A DNA stretch of 64,000 nucleotides from Winslowiella arboricola (GCF_025527015.1 NZ_JAODIM010000041.1:62001-126000); one strand, 5' to 3'. Shown: positions 51,583-60,988, numbered from the stretch's first letter. Translations and numbers: made by a program. Notes: generated by a model from the letters alone, not told the origin.

Positions 51583-51604
51583 ACCCCGCCAATAACGGGC
51601 AGAT
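51583..51604 (-). terminator. Hairpin with T-run on the minus strand ahead of the small acidic protein gene
   Basis: Reading the minus strand: CCCG-TTATTGG-CGGGG followed by TTTTT. It lies about 120 bp upstream of the small secreted protein gene and could be a leader attenuator or the end of a short RNA diverging from the LPMO gene. Confidence 0.4.
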
Positions 51605-51628
51605 TAAAAAGAGCGCTCTTAGCGGCGA

Positions 51629-51646
51629 CAAGAATCTTCCGATTCT
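51629..51646 (+). promoter_or_regulatory. RcsAB-like palindrome upstream of the LPMO gene
   Basis: CAAGAATCTTCCGA (51629-51642) matches TAAGAATATTCCTA at 11 of 14 positions and contains the perfect inverted repeat AGAATC-TTCC-GATTCT (51631-51646), about 160 bp before the LPMO start. Confidence 0.35.
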
Positions 51647-51677
51647 AATGCATTATGCAGTAATTATGATATCCCCC

Positions 51678-51727
51678 ACTTCGCGATACAAATTCCCGGG
51701 TGGAATTTACTCACTTCGCGATAAGTG
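51678..51727 (+). promoter_or_regulatory. Direct and inverted repeats in the LPMO promoter region
   Basis: Two copies of CACTTCGCGATA (51678-51689 and 51712-51723), 34 bp apart. The second extends to the palindrome CACTT-CGCGAT-AAGTG. Between them is a further inverted repeat AATTCC-CGGGT-GGAATT (51691-51707). Operator-like cluster about 80-125 bp upstream of the start codon. Confidence 0.45.
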
Positions 51728-51804
51728 CGTTTTTATTTCCGCGCCCGCTCGCGCCAATAAAACACTTCAACTTTATGTGATATTTCATAGCAACTGGATA
51801 AATT

Positions 51805-53295
51805 ATGCGTTCTTTTAAGAAAAAGACATTACTTGTACTCATGGCTCTGGCAGGCAGCGCTGCTCATGTACAGATTGCCTCTGCTCATGGTTATTTAATG
51901 GATCCGCCTGCACGTGGATTTTTGTGTCAAACCGATAACTCACAGGGATGTGATGCGCTAAGAGATAACAATCAGAGCAGCGCCATCACCACTCCACAGC
52001 AGAACGTCTATGTTAATTTCAATGATTACCAGGATTATACTCGCTCTTTACCGGATGGTCGTATCTGTAGCGCCAATGCGGCGAACACCAAACTGGATCT
52101 GCCGGCTAACTACTGGGCGCGTAAGGCGATAACACCAAATGAAAACGGCGAAATCCCGATTATTTACTATTTCACCCGCCATCATACGACTGACCATATT
52201 CGTTACTACATCACCAAAAACGAAACGGACAATATGCAGGCGATCAAATGGAGCGATCTGGTCGAGATAGCCCACTATCCTGCGGTCGCGCAGCCTGGCA
52301 ATGGCGAGTTTGTGCAGTGGCGTGAAACGGTTAAATTACCACAGGGGACCAGCGGCAAGCACACCATTGTATCAATGTGGCCGGTAGCCCGCTCACATGG
52401 TACCAGCGAAAACTTTGTCTCCTGTAGTGACGTGGATATCCAGGGCAGCGAAAATCCTGAGCAGGGTTGGGGCGCGATTGGCAACGGTGTGCAGGCGCAG
52501 CAGAATCTGAAAGCGGGTGATAAGGTTACCTTCCGCCTGTTCAGCAATGGCGACTCGGCAGGCGATTTCACCCATGAGATCGCCGAGGATCAATGGGGTT
52601 CTGCGGCCAACTGGCTGTATGATCTTGCTCGCAAAGTTAACCAGCAAAATATGCCGGTGAAGATTGGCGATACGCTGGAAAACGGTCAGGTTAAAATCAC
52701 CTCGGTGAAAAATAACTACAACGTGTATGCCATTGATAAGAGCAAAAATTACAACTACACCATTGATGTTAAAGCGGTTGAAAAACCGGGAACTGGCACG
52801 CCGCCACTGGCGGTCATCACGCCTTCTACCACCACCATCACGCATAATAACTGGGTTAACCTGGGTGCGGATCAGTCACAGGATGCGGATGGTACCCCGG
52901 TGCACCAGCTGGACTTCGTGTGGTCCGTCGAGCGTAACGCCGACAAGGTGGAGCTGGAAAGCGACCGTGGCATCGCCACGCGTGTGCGTCTGAAAGCAGC
53001 GGCAACCGAAGATTTCGATGTGGTTGTGCAGCTGAAAGCCACCGACCCGGAGAATAACAGCGGTGAAACTACGCTGGTACTGAACGCGAAGAAAGAGGTG
53101 GTTGAGCAGCCAGGTGGCTCATGGGATAAAAATAAAACGTATGCCACGCCATGTAATAAAGTGACCTGGAACGGCGCCGAATGGATGAACGGCTGGTGGA
53201 CGCAGAATAACCAGCCAGGCGCAGACGGTGAATGGGGCGTATGGCGTAAAGTCGGCGACAGCCGTATGCACGCGATGTGTAAAGGCGCTAAGTAA
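51805..53295 (+). CDS. AA10 lytic polysaccharide monooxygenase / chitin-binding protein (GbpA-like)
   Basis: 496 aa. Signal peptide ends IASA, leaving His28 as the mature N-terminus (HGYLMDPPARGFLC), which forms the copper histidine brace of AA10 enzymes. AA10 domain about 28-210, a GbpA-type second domain (about 220-320), a PKD/Ig-like domain (about 330-430), and a C-terminal CBM5/12 chitin-binding module (TWNGAEWMNGWWTQNNQPG). It oxidatively cleaves chitin or binds it; homologues leave the cell through type II secretion. Neighbouring secretion system is the likely exporter. Confidence 0.93.
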   Translation: MRSFKKKTLLVLMALAGSAAHVQIASAHGYLMDPPARGFLCQTDNSQGCDALRDNNQSSAITTPQQNVYVNFNDYQDYTRSLPDGRICSANAANTKLDLPANYWARKAITPNENGEIPIIYYFTRHHTTDHIRYYITKNETDNMQAIKWSDLVEIAHYPAVAQPGNGEFVQWRETVKLPQGTSGKHTIVSMWPVARSHGTSENFVSCSDVDIQGSENPEQGWGAIGNGVQAQQNLKAGDKVTFRLFSNGDSAGDFTHEIAEDQWGSAANWLYDLARKVNQQNMPVKIGDTLENGQVKITSVKNNYNVYAIDKSKNYNYTIDVKAVEKPGTGTPPLAVITPSTTTITHNNWVNLGADQSQDADGTPVHQLDFVWSVERNADKVELESDRGIATRVRLKAAATEDFDVVVQLKATDPENNSGETTLVLNAKKEVVEQPGGSWDKNKTYATPCNKVTWNGAEWMNGWWTQNNQPGADGEWGVWRKVGDSRMHAMCKGAK

Positions 53296-53321
53296 CAGAA
53301 TTATCGTTACTTCGCTTTAAC

Positions 53322-53341
53322 AGCCCGCCTTCAGGCGGGCT
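53322..53341. terminator. Bidirectional terminator between LPMO and kinase genes
   Basis: AGCCCGCC-TTCA-GGCGGGCT followed by TTATTTAT, between convergent genes. Confidence 0.65.
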
Positions 53342-53344
53342 TAT

Positions 53345-56300
53345 TTATGGCGACACTCTTTGCGCCAGCTTCGCCAGCACGATTTCCGCTCGTTCCAGCA
53401 GCGTATCCAGCGTCTGACGATCAACCCGCCCGCTTTTCTCAATCCGCAAACAGACCCGCATCCCGGGATGGTCATAAAGCAGCGCAAATGACGCCTGCAT
53501 CCGATGCGCATGCCGGGTAATTTGCGCGATATTGTCACCATCGCGCATCTGGCGGATGGCCGCCATATCCTGTTGTAACCCTTGTTGCAGCGCCGTCAGT
53601 AGCTGGCGTTCCTGCTGTGTATCGCCCTGCGCCAGCGCCCGTAGTGGTTCATCTGCAATGGCGACGCTTCGTTGATTAACCTGCTTCCAGGCCTGCGCCA
53701 CACCATTAAGCAGCGCCTGTTGCGACAACGGCTTAATCAGCACATCATCCATTCCCGCCGCCAGACAACGTTCACGTTCACTGGCAAACGCGTTGGCGGT
53801 GCATCCCAGGATCACCAGCGGTGGCAACTGATGTCGCTGCTGATATTCACGTAAATGACGCGTCAGGCTATAGCCATCCATCCCCTGCATCTGACAGTCG
53901 GTCAGTACCACATCATAATAGTGCTGTTCAACCTCCTGAAGGGCTTCCGCCCCGCTGCCCACCAGCTCAACATAGTGACCGGATGAGGCAAATTGCAGCG
54001 CCATAACCTGTAAATTCACCGGTAAATCATCCACCACCAGAATATTCAGCGATTCACTTTCCACCTGCTGTCCGCTGCCCGGCAACGCAGGATTGGCCAG
54101 CAGTTCAGGCCCGGCGCGTTGCAGTGACAACACAATGCTAATCCTGACGCCGCCGGATGCACTGGCGCCAGGCGTCAGCGTGCCGCCCATCAGGTTAATC
54201 AGCCGGGCGGAAATCGGTAATCCCAGACCGCTGCCGGGCACTGCATCGGCGCTTTCGGCTCGTACCCAGGGCTGCAGTACCGCCTGATACATTTCTGGCG
54301 GAATACCGCAGCCACTGTCCTCCACCTCAATAGTGACCTCATCCCGATCTTCGCTGCGCAGAAAGCGGCCGCTGGCGCGCAGCTGGATCCCGCCTTTTGC
54401 GGTAAATTTAATCGCATTCAGCAGCAGATTATTAACCACCTGCGTCAGACGTGCGCCATCCACCCAGTGTGCGGTTTCCGCAGGCAGCCGCATCAGCGTC
54501 TGCAACGTCAGCCCTTTTTCTTCGGCGCGCAGGCGGAAAGTGGCGGCACAGCTCTCCAGCAAACTCTCCAGCCGCGTCGGTTGTAACCTGATATCGATAC
54601 TGCCCGCTTCGATTTTGGAAAAATCCAGTACATCGCCAATAATGCCCTGCAGCGAGTCAGCGGCCTGCCAGGCAATCCGCAACGGATTATCCTGCTCTGG
54701 CTGCTGTTTTACCGCCAGCTCCAGAATGCCGATAATCGCATGCAGCGGAGTGCGGATTTCATGACTCATACGCGCCAGAAATGCCGATTTCTCCTGGCTG
54801 GCCAGCTCGGCCTTATCACGTGCCAGCAGCAGTTCGCGCGCCAGTGATTTACGCTCCGTAACATCAAACCAGCCGCCAATCACGCCCAGCATCACACCGG
54901 CAGGATTACGATAGCCTTCAAACCACAGATACCCTTCCCGCTCTTTACCCTGCAAATGCAGGGTGCGATCGGAAAAATGCGCCGCATCTCCTGACAGGCA
55001 GCGCAGAAAAATCCCGCGCACCTCCTGCTTATCGGCCACTGGGAGAAAATGCAGGGTAAAGAGATCGTGTCCCAGCACCTCCTGACCGCGCAGCCCCGTC
55101 GCCTGGCAGAAATGCTGGTTGGCGGCGGTAACGCTCATATCGGCAGCACAGACAAACATCGGCGTCGGAACGTTATTAAACAGAATTTCCCAGTAAGCCA
55201 GCAGCTCCTGCAAACGGTACTCCGCTTTTTTACGTCTGCTGATCTGACGCGCCAGATAGCTGACCCAAAATATCGAGCTGACGGCAATCACCAGCAACGC
55301 CACGCCCCATAGCATTACCCAGGGCGGCAGCTGACTGTTATAAGAGGTGAGATTGGCCACGGAAAACCAGTGGATCTTAAGCGCGCGCAGTTCATTCGGC
55401 GACAGGCTGGCAATGCCTTTATTCAGAATGCTGGTTAACTGCGGATAAGCGGGCAGCACCGCGAACCGCTCCGGTTGCAACGCATTATCCAGCGTCTGCA
55501 CAATAATACGGTTGCCATAGCGGCTGGATTGCAAATAGCTGGCGCTGCCGATACTGGCGAAAGTCGCATCAACCGCACCCGCCAGCATCATATCGACCGC
55601 CTCTGGTACCGTGGTCGCTTCAACGATCGACATCTGCGGATAGAATTGCATTGCCGACAGCAGCGCATGACCGCGCTGAATCGCCACCCGTTTATGGCTT
55701 AACTGCTGCAAAGTAAACGGCGCGCTGCGTTCGTTACGGGTGATCATCACCCACTCTATCGCTCCCCAGGGATCGCTGAATGTCAGCCAGCCGCGCCGCG
55801 CCTGCGAGTCCATCAGCGAAGGCGTCATCTGCGCCTTCTCCGCGCGCAAAATCTTCTCCACCTGCGGCGGGCCAGAGGCGGAAATAAAGTTAAAATTCAG
55901 CCCGTTTTTTTCCGCCAGCAGTTGCAAAATATCGATATCCAGCCCGGTTATCTCATCGTTTTTATTCAGAAATGAATAGGGCGGCGTATCAGTATCCACC
56001 GCCACATTGATCACCGGATGCTGCTTAATCCAGTCAATTTCCTGCTGACTGAATTGCGGGCCATTACTGTGGTAGCCCTGCGCCAGGCCCGATATCCAGC
56101 GCTGGTAGATCTCATTTTTGATGGCGTGCGGAATGCTGGTCAGAATAGCGTTAACCGTCTCCACCACCCCGTCGCCCTGACGTCCGACAAAACCGTACAG
56201 CAGCTCATCCAGCTGCGCATCACGGCGGTAAACCAGCCCGGACAGCGGTCGCTGCGCACTGTACCAGGCGATCTGACTTTGCCCATCCAGCCAGGCATCG

Positions 56301-56911
56301 GCCTGATGGCTGATCACCGCCTGGACGCCTTGTTGCGGGCTGCCGGCGACCGTTAGCTGCGGATAGCGGCTGCGCAGACGCTCAAGCAACGTCGGATTAA
56401 TATCCGGTGCGGTAACGATATGCAGCTCAGCAAGCGGCGTATTCTGATTACTTTTGCGCACCATTAGCATCAGAGGCTGTACCAGTATGGGATCGGTGCG
56501 ATTATTATTCGCATCCGCGACGGCGAAATCGGACTGGGCCAGCAGCTGGATGTCACCACGCTGCAAGGCCTGATACGCCTGCGGCCAGCTGTTATACAGC
56601 CGCGCTTCCAGCGGACGCTTCAGCACCACTGACAGCAGGCGCAGATAATCAGGGTATAAACCTTCCAGCTTGCCATCCCAGCGCATCATTTGCAGCGGCG
56701 CCGCAGAGCAACAGAACAGTCCCACTTTCAACTGCGGATAGTGGAGCAGCACCCGGCTATGGCTGGCGGCTGGCGCCATCGCTTCACTGGTCATATTGGA
56801 CCAGATCTCCACACGGCGACCTTCCGGCTGTTCGGTTGTGGGTTGCGCCGCCAGCGCCACAACCCATGGTGAAAAAATCAGCCATAACCACCACCAATGC
56901 GGGCGCAACAT
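53345..56911 (-). CDS. BvgS/EvgS-type hybrid sensor histidine kinase
   Basis: 1188 aa. Signal peptide, two tandem periplasmic solute-binding (Venus flytrap) domains (about 60-280 and 290-520), one membrane helix (about 533-555), PAS (about 575-690), HisKA with phospho-His717 (SHEIRTPLHAI), HATPase (NNLLLNAIKF, GSGLGLPIS), receiver with Asp1005 (LTDCQMQGMDG) and an Hpt domain with His1136 (HAHRMQAS). All phosphorelay residues are intact. Starts 2 nt after the response regulator gene, its presumed partner. Confidence 0.94.
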   Translation of the reverse strand: MLRPHWWWLWLIFSPWVVALAAQPTTEQPEGRRVEIWSNMTSEAMAPAASHSRVLLHYPQLKVGLFCCSAAPLQMMRWDGKLEGLYPDYLRLLSVVLKRPLEARLYNSWPQAYQALQRGDIQLLAQSDFAVADANNNRTDPILVQPLMLMVRKSNQNTPLAELHIVTAPDINPTLLERLRSRYPQLTVAGSPQQGVQAVISHQADAWLDGQSQIAWYSAQRPLSGLVYRRDAQLDELLYGFVGRQGDGVVETVNAILTSIPHAIKNEIYQRWISGLAQGYHSNGPQFSQQEIDWIKQHPVINVAVDTDTPPYSFLNKNDEITGLDIDILQLLAEKNGLNFNFISASGPPQVEKILRAEKAQMTPSLMDSQARRGWLTFSDPWGAIEWVMITRNERSAPFTLQQLSHKRVAIQRGHALLSAMQFYPQMSIVEATTVPEAVDMMLAGAVDATFASIGSASYLQSSRYGNRIIVQTLDNALQPERFAVLPAYPQLTSILNKGIASLSPNELRALKIHWFSVANLTSYNSQLPPWVMLWGVALLVIAVSSIFWVSYLARQISRRKKAEYRLQELLAYWEILFNNVPTPMFVCAADMSVTAANQHFCQATGLRGQEVLGHDLFTLHFLPVADKQEVRGIFLRCLSGDAAHFSDRTLHLQGKEREGYLWFEGYRNPAGVMLGVIGGWFDVTERKSLARELLLARDKAELASQEKSAFLARMSHEIRTPLHAIIGILELAVKQQPEQDNPLRIAWQAADSLQGIIGDVLDFSKIEAGSIDIRLQPTRLESLLESCAATFRLRAEEKGLTLQTLMRLPAETAHWVDGARLTQVVNNLLLNAIKFTAKGGIQLRASGRFLRSEDRDEVTIEVEDSGCGIPPEMYQAVLQPWVRAESADAVPGSGLGLPISARLINLMGGTLTPGASASGGVRISIVLSLQRAGPELLANPALPGSGQQVESESLNILVVDDLPVNLQVMALQFASSGHYVELVGSGAEALQEVEQHYYDVVLTDCQMQGMDGYSLTRHLREYQQRHQLPPLVILGCTANAFASERERCLAAGMDDVLIKPLSQQALLNGVAQAWKQVNQRSVAIADEPLRALAQGDTQQERQLLTALQQGLQQDMAAIRQMRDGDNIAQITRHAHRMQASFALLYDHPGMRVCLRIEKSGRVDRQTLDTLLERAEIVLAKLAQRVSP

Positions 56912-56913
56912 CG

Positions 56914-57540
56914 TTACTGCCCCAATCCAGTCTGATTAAGATAGCGCCAGAGTGCGGCATCATTTTCCAGCCCCAGCTTTCTCATCGCACTCAACTTTTG
57001 CGCGCTGATGGTCTGCTTGGTGCGGTACAGGCGCGCGGCGATATCGTTAACACTTAGCCCCTGGCCAATCAGTCGTAATACTTCCAGCTCTTTCGCGCTG
57101 AGCGCCTTTTCAATTTGCTGCAACGGGTCACTGCGAAACAGATCACTCAGCCACGGCTGGCCTTCCGGCTGCTGGCTGCGCAACCCATCGGCCAGCTCCT
57201 GCGACAGACTGCTCTTATTCAGAATCGCCTTTACCCGATAGCCGGTCAGCAGCTCAAGGATACGCGGGTCGCTCAGCATGGTGATCACCACAATCGCCAG
57301 ATCGGGATACAGCTGACGCACCCGGCCAATCATCCGTACCCCGTCGACCTGCTGCTCACCCGGCATATTCAGATCGGTAATCAGCATCTCCACCGGGTGC
57401 AACGCCAGCAGCGCGAACAGGCCGCCGACATCATGTGCTTCGGCGACAATCTGGTAATCCTCGGGCAGCGAGGCTAATACGCCACGTAAACCCAGCAAAA
57501 ATACCGGATGGTCGTCGGCAACAATTACGCGAATACTCAT
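56914..57540 (-). CDS. LuxR-family response regulator (RcsB/EvgA-like)
   Basis: 208 aa. Intact receiver: D9-D10, phospho-acceptor D56 (LITDLNMPG) and the conserved Lys (LNKSS). C-terminal LuxR HTH: LSAKELEVLRLIGQGLSV and LYRTKQTISAQKLSAMRKLG, close to RcsB. Its start overlaps the MASE1 gene's stop (ATGA), and the kinase follows at once, so the trio is one operon. Expected to receive phosphate from the kinase Hpt domain. Confidence 0.94.
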   Translation of the reverse strand: MSIRVIVADDHPVFLLGLRGVLASLPEDYQIVAEAHDVGGLFALLALHPVEMLITDLNMPGEQQVDGVRMIGRVRQLYPDLAIVVITMLSDPRILELLTGYRVKAILNKSSLSQELADGLRSQQPEGQPWLSDLFRSDPLQQIEKALSAKELEVLRLIGQGLSVNDIAARLYRTKQTISAQKLSAMRKLGLENDAALWRYLNQTGLGQ

Positions 57541-58778
57541 AACTGCCTCTGCGCATCAGGAAACAGCACCCCTTCAAACCACAGCTGATTGCCCTTACGA
57601 CAGGCAATCAGCGCCATACTGGTACGGTGAAACTGGCCGCTGACATCAGCCAGCCGTACCGCCAGCACTTGCGGGATCTGCGGCACCGATGCCCTGAGCT
57701 GCTCAACGGCCGGTCGATCTTCCGGATGCAGCCAGGCGATAAACTGCGACCAGTACGCCGGTGCATGGCTGGTATCCTGCCAGCGGCTCTGATAACGCCA
57801 GCGTATTGCGCCCGCACTGTCGAGCTGAAAACGATGGAACCATCCCTGTTGCAATACCCGGTCCATTAACTGCTCTCGCCAGTGATAACGGGCCAGTTGC
57901 GCATAGCGCTGGTTGATCCAACTGGCGCACAGCAGTGCCGGCAGGCTGTAAGCTGCGCAGTACCAGGTCGCCAGCAGCACATCCTGTTGCACATTGCGCA
58001 GTGGATGATAAAAGGGTCCCTGACCAAACAGGGTGGCGCCTGCCACGCTGACCACACAGAGGGAAAGGAAGGCACTGAGCAACAGCAGATCGCCTCGCAT
58101 CGCCAGCAGCAGCGGCAAAGCGAATGAGAACATTAGCGCCAGATCCTGCCAGCGCAGTTCATCATTGCTGCTGGCCGGGGCGAAAAACAGCATCAGCTGC
58201 GCCAGTAACATGCCGAACGCCAGCAACCACCGCCAGAGATCTTGCTGCGGTTCACCGCCTGCGGTCACCAGCCACAGCACAAAAAAGGTTAACGGCAGAT
58301 AACTCAGTACATAACCGGCCATATACAGCAGGGAAAGTGACTGATCGATAGGATAATCCAGCAGAAACAGCGCCCAGGTGGTAATCAGCCGTTCGGCAAC
58401 ACCGCTGAGGCCGCTCAACAACGTGAGGGCAAGAATGTCGCGCGGGCGGCTGGGGCGATACATGGCGCCATAATAAAATTGCCAGATCAGCGCCGTTACC
58501 ATCAGCAACAGCACATCGAAACCACAGAAGATTAAGGAGACATTGACCGGACGGCCATACAGCTGACTGGCGACCAGATGCAGTAGCGCAGCACTCAACA
58601 GCCACACCAGCCAGTAACGTACCGGCAGAGCGCAAACCACTCCCAGCAGCAACCCGGCCGGGAACCAGACTAACGACGATAAACTCCAGACATCTCTGAC
58701 CTGCAGGCTCAGCATCGCTAACGCGAAATCGCAGCAGACAAACGCCAGCCAGCCACTCAGTATCATTCTGGTTTTCAT
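57537..58778 (-). CDS. MASE1 membrane sensor protein without output domain
   Basis: 413 aa. About eight to ten hydrophobic segments in residues 1-300 with the MASE1 layout (LSSLVWFPAGLLLGVVCALP at 33-52), followed by a PAS-like cytoplasmic domain of about 100 residues (FHRFQLDSAGAIRWRYQSRW, FIAWLHPEDRP). No kinase, GGDEF or EAL domain follows. As the first gene of the operon with a regulator and hybrid kinase, it probably supplies a membrane signal to that pair; this is inference from position. Confidence 0.8.
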   Translation of the reverse strand: MKTRMILSGWLAFVCCDFALAMLSLQVRDVWSLSSLVWFPAGLLLGVVCALPVRYWLVWLLSAALLHLVASQLYGRPVNVSLIFCGFDVLLLMVTALIWQFYYGAMYRPSRPRDILALTLLSGLSGVAERLITTWALFLLDYPIDQSLSLLYMAGYVLSYLPLTFFVLWLVTAGGEPQQDLWRWLLAFGMLLAQLMLFFAPASSNDELRWQDLALMFSFALPLLLAMRGDLLLLSAFLSLCVVSVAGATLFGQGPFYHPLRNVQQDVLLATWYCAAYSLPALLCASWINQRYAQLARYHWREQLMDRVLQQGWFHRFQLDSAGAIRWRYQSRWQDTSHAPAYWSQFIAWLHPEDRPAVEQLRASVPQIPQVLAVRLADVSGQFHRTSMALIACRKGNQLWFEGVLFPDAQRQL

Positions 58779-58912
58779 AGCAAGGCGACTCCATGCTCCT
58801 CAGCAAATGCCTTAGCTTTGATCAATATTGTTTTCGAAATAGTGATCTCTGCCTCTCTATCCAGCGGACTGAATATAGAAGAGTGATATTGAATGGCGGG
58901 ATAATAAGAAGT

Positions 58913-58978
58913 GGGCGGCGCTAACGCCGCCCCTGACAAAAATATTGAAACTTTGTCGGGGTGGCGTTAGCCACCCTT
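58913..58978. repeat. REP-like palindrome pair (BIME-like)
   Basis: GGGCGGCG-CTAA-CGCCGCCC (58913-58932) followed by CTGACAAA, then TTTGTCGGGGTGGCGTTAGC (58952-58971) and CACCC. Two inverted units joined by a complementary linker, same family as after leuD, thiQ and rluA. The unit at 58952 is 35 bp from the PhoX stop codon and may end its transcript. Confidence 0.65.
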
Positions 58979-59010
58979 ATTGATGATATGCACCAGTATA
59001 TTGGCGGCGA

Positions 59011-60897
59011 TCAGGCACCCATCACGCCACCATCTTTACGCGTCACCATAATCACCGATGAGCGCGGACGTGGGCTGTTGTGTGGGAAATGTGAGTCACC
59101 CTCTTCACCCGGATGCTGCACATTCACAAACAGGGTCTTATAGTCGGGTGTAAAGGCGATGCCGGTTAATTCACAGGACTTTGGCCCGACCATAAAACGG
59201 CGGATCTCACCGCTTTGCGGATCGCCGACCAGCATCTGATTATTACCCTGCCCCTGATAGTCGCCTTTATTGCTGTATTTGCCGTCGGTCAGGATCCATA
59301 AACGACCGTCGCGATCAAAACCTAAACCGTCCGGGCTGTTAAAGGTGTTTTCCGCCGTCACATTAGGCGTACCGCGATTCACCCCTTGTGGATGGGCAAT
59401 CGGGTTGCCGCACAGCACAAACATATCCCAGTTAAACTGAAGTGCAGTAGCGTCGCCTTGTTCATCCCAGCGAATGATCTGACCATAGATATTATTGGGA
59501 CGCGGATTGGCCGGATTCAGCGGCATCCCTTCATCCCCGCGCTTGCTGTTGTTGGTCAGCGTACAGTAAGCGCGACCATCATGCGGATTGACGGCGATCC
59601 ATTCCGGGCGATCCATGCGTGTGGCATGCACCCGATCCGCCGCCATACGCGCATTGATCACCACGTCCGCCTGGCTGTAAAAACCATTTTCGGCCGTCAG
59701 GCCATTTTTACCCCAGCTCAGTTCCAGCCAGCGTCCACTGCCTTGCAATGGGGTACCGGCGGCATCACCGGTAAACTCTGCCACATACAGTTTGCCGTGA
59801 TCCAGCAGCTGACGATTCGCCGCCGGATTGGCACTGTCGACCTGCGCATCAGAAACAAACTTATAGATATATTCGCCGCGTTCGTCGTCACCCATATACA
59901 CCACCAGATGACCATTTTTCGCTACCGTTACCGCTGCATTCTCATGCTTAAAGCGGCCAAGGGCAGTACGTTTGATCGGCGTCGAGGCCGGATCCAGCGG
60001 ATCGATCTCGACGATCCAGCCGTGGCGGTTAAATTCATTCGGATTCATCGCCATATCGAAACGTTGATCAAAGTCCGCCCAGTTACGCTCGGGTTCAGTG
60101 GGCTTCAGGGTATAGCGCTTTTGCTGCGGGGTGACTTTATAGTCGCTCTGGCTGGTGCCAAAGTAGGTGTCGTAGTTCTCTTCGCAAGTCAGGTAGGTGC
60201 CCCATGGCGTTTTGCCATTGGCGCAGTTGCCAAACGTGCCCAGTACTTTCATACCCGTCGGATCGGCAGCGGTCTGCAAGGCTTTATCACCGGCGGCCGG
60301 GCCACTGAATACCATTGGCGTGGTGGCGGTAATACGGCGGTTGTAGCGCGACGGACGCACCACCGACCAGCGATTGTCGGCGTCACGCTGCACTTCCACC
60401 ACTGAAACACCATGCGCCGCCTGGGATTTGCGTACATCTTCAGCGCTGGTCGCTTTTGCGCCGCCATGGGCGAACAGGTATTGTTCATTGACGTATTCGT
60501 TATTGATCGCCATTACGCCACGGTGTTCATCCACCGGGAAGAAACTCATACCGTCATTGTTATCGCCAAACTGCTTTTCCTGATCGCTGGCGCTGTTATT
60601 GCCGTGCGGATCAAAAGCCGGAGCGCCATCCACCAGCGGGTCGCCCCAGGAGATCAGCACATCCGCCTGATAACCTTCGGCCACTACAATATTATCTGCC
60701 GTCGAAGCGGCAATGCCGTCAAACCCCAGCAGTTTGCTGCCGCCAGGCTCGCCTTTGGCGAACGCATCAGCAGGCAAACTCCAGATGCCGCCGCCAAGAA
60801 AACCAGTTAAACCCACCGCGCCGGTGCCTGCCAGCAGTTTACGCCGCGAAGGATCGGTTAAACGATCTGCATTCAGTTCTGTAATTTTTTCGCTCAT
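59011..60897 (-). CDS. phoX: PhoX-type alkaline phosphatase, Tat-exported
   Basis: 628 aa from MSEKITELNADRLTDPSRRK at 60897, with GGAAG eight bases upstream; a GTG six bases earlier is the alternative. Twin-arginine signal SRRKLLAGTGAVGLTGFLGG. The rest is a DUF839/PhoX beta-propeller; NNEYVNEQYLF, TYLTCEENYDTYFG, FKHENAA and YMGDDERGEYIYKFV contain the acidic residues that in known PhoX bind Ca and Fe. Releases phosphate from esters in the periplasm. No convincing Pho box upstream. Confidence 0.9.
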   Translation of the reverse strand: MSEKITELNADRLTDPSRRKLLAGTGAVGLTGFLGGGIWSLPADAFAKGEPGGSKLLGFDGIAASTADNIVVAEGYQADVLISWGDPLVDGAPAFDPHGNNSASDQEKQFGDNNDGMSFFPVDEHRGVMAINNEYVNEQYLFAHGGAKATSAEDVRKSQAAHGVSVVEVQRDADNRWSVVRPSRYNRRITATTPMVFSGPAAGDKALQTAADPTGMKVLGTFGNCANGKTPWGTYLTCEENYDTYFGTSQSDYKVTPQQKRYTLKPTEPERNWADFDQRFDMAMNPNEFNRHGWIVEIDPLDPASTPIKRTALGRFKHENAAVTVAKNGHLVVYMGDDERGEYIYKFVSDAQVDSANPAANRQLLDHGKLYVAEFTGDAAGTPLQGSGRWLELSWGKNGLTAENGFYSQADVVINARMAADRVHATRMDRPEWIAVNPHDGRAYCTLTNNSKRGDEGMPLNPANPRPNNIYGQIIRWDEQGDATALQFNWDMFVLCGNPIAHPQGVNRGTPNVTAENTFNSPDGLGFDRDGRLWILTDGKYSNKGDYQGQGNNQMLVGDPQSGEIRRFMVGPKSCELTGIAFTPDYKTLFVNVQHPGEEGDSHFPHNSPRPRSSVIMVTRKDGGVMGA

Positions 60898-60988
60898 CAG
60901 CACGACTTCCTGTTATTTTCCCAGTGATCGCCCTCATGCTATAACCAGACTGTTACAGAAATGTTTCTTTACATTTCTGACGCAAAAA

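Noticed and set aside
59386-60405. 339-codon open frame on the plus strand
   Set aside because: Antisense to phoX; the phoX frame has the twin-arginine signal and metal-binding motifs.
60904-60988. Pho box upstream of phoX
   Set aside because: CTGTAACAGTCTGGTTAT resembles one heptamer of the PhoB site, but the second heptamer and spacing do not fit.
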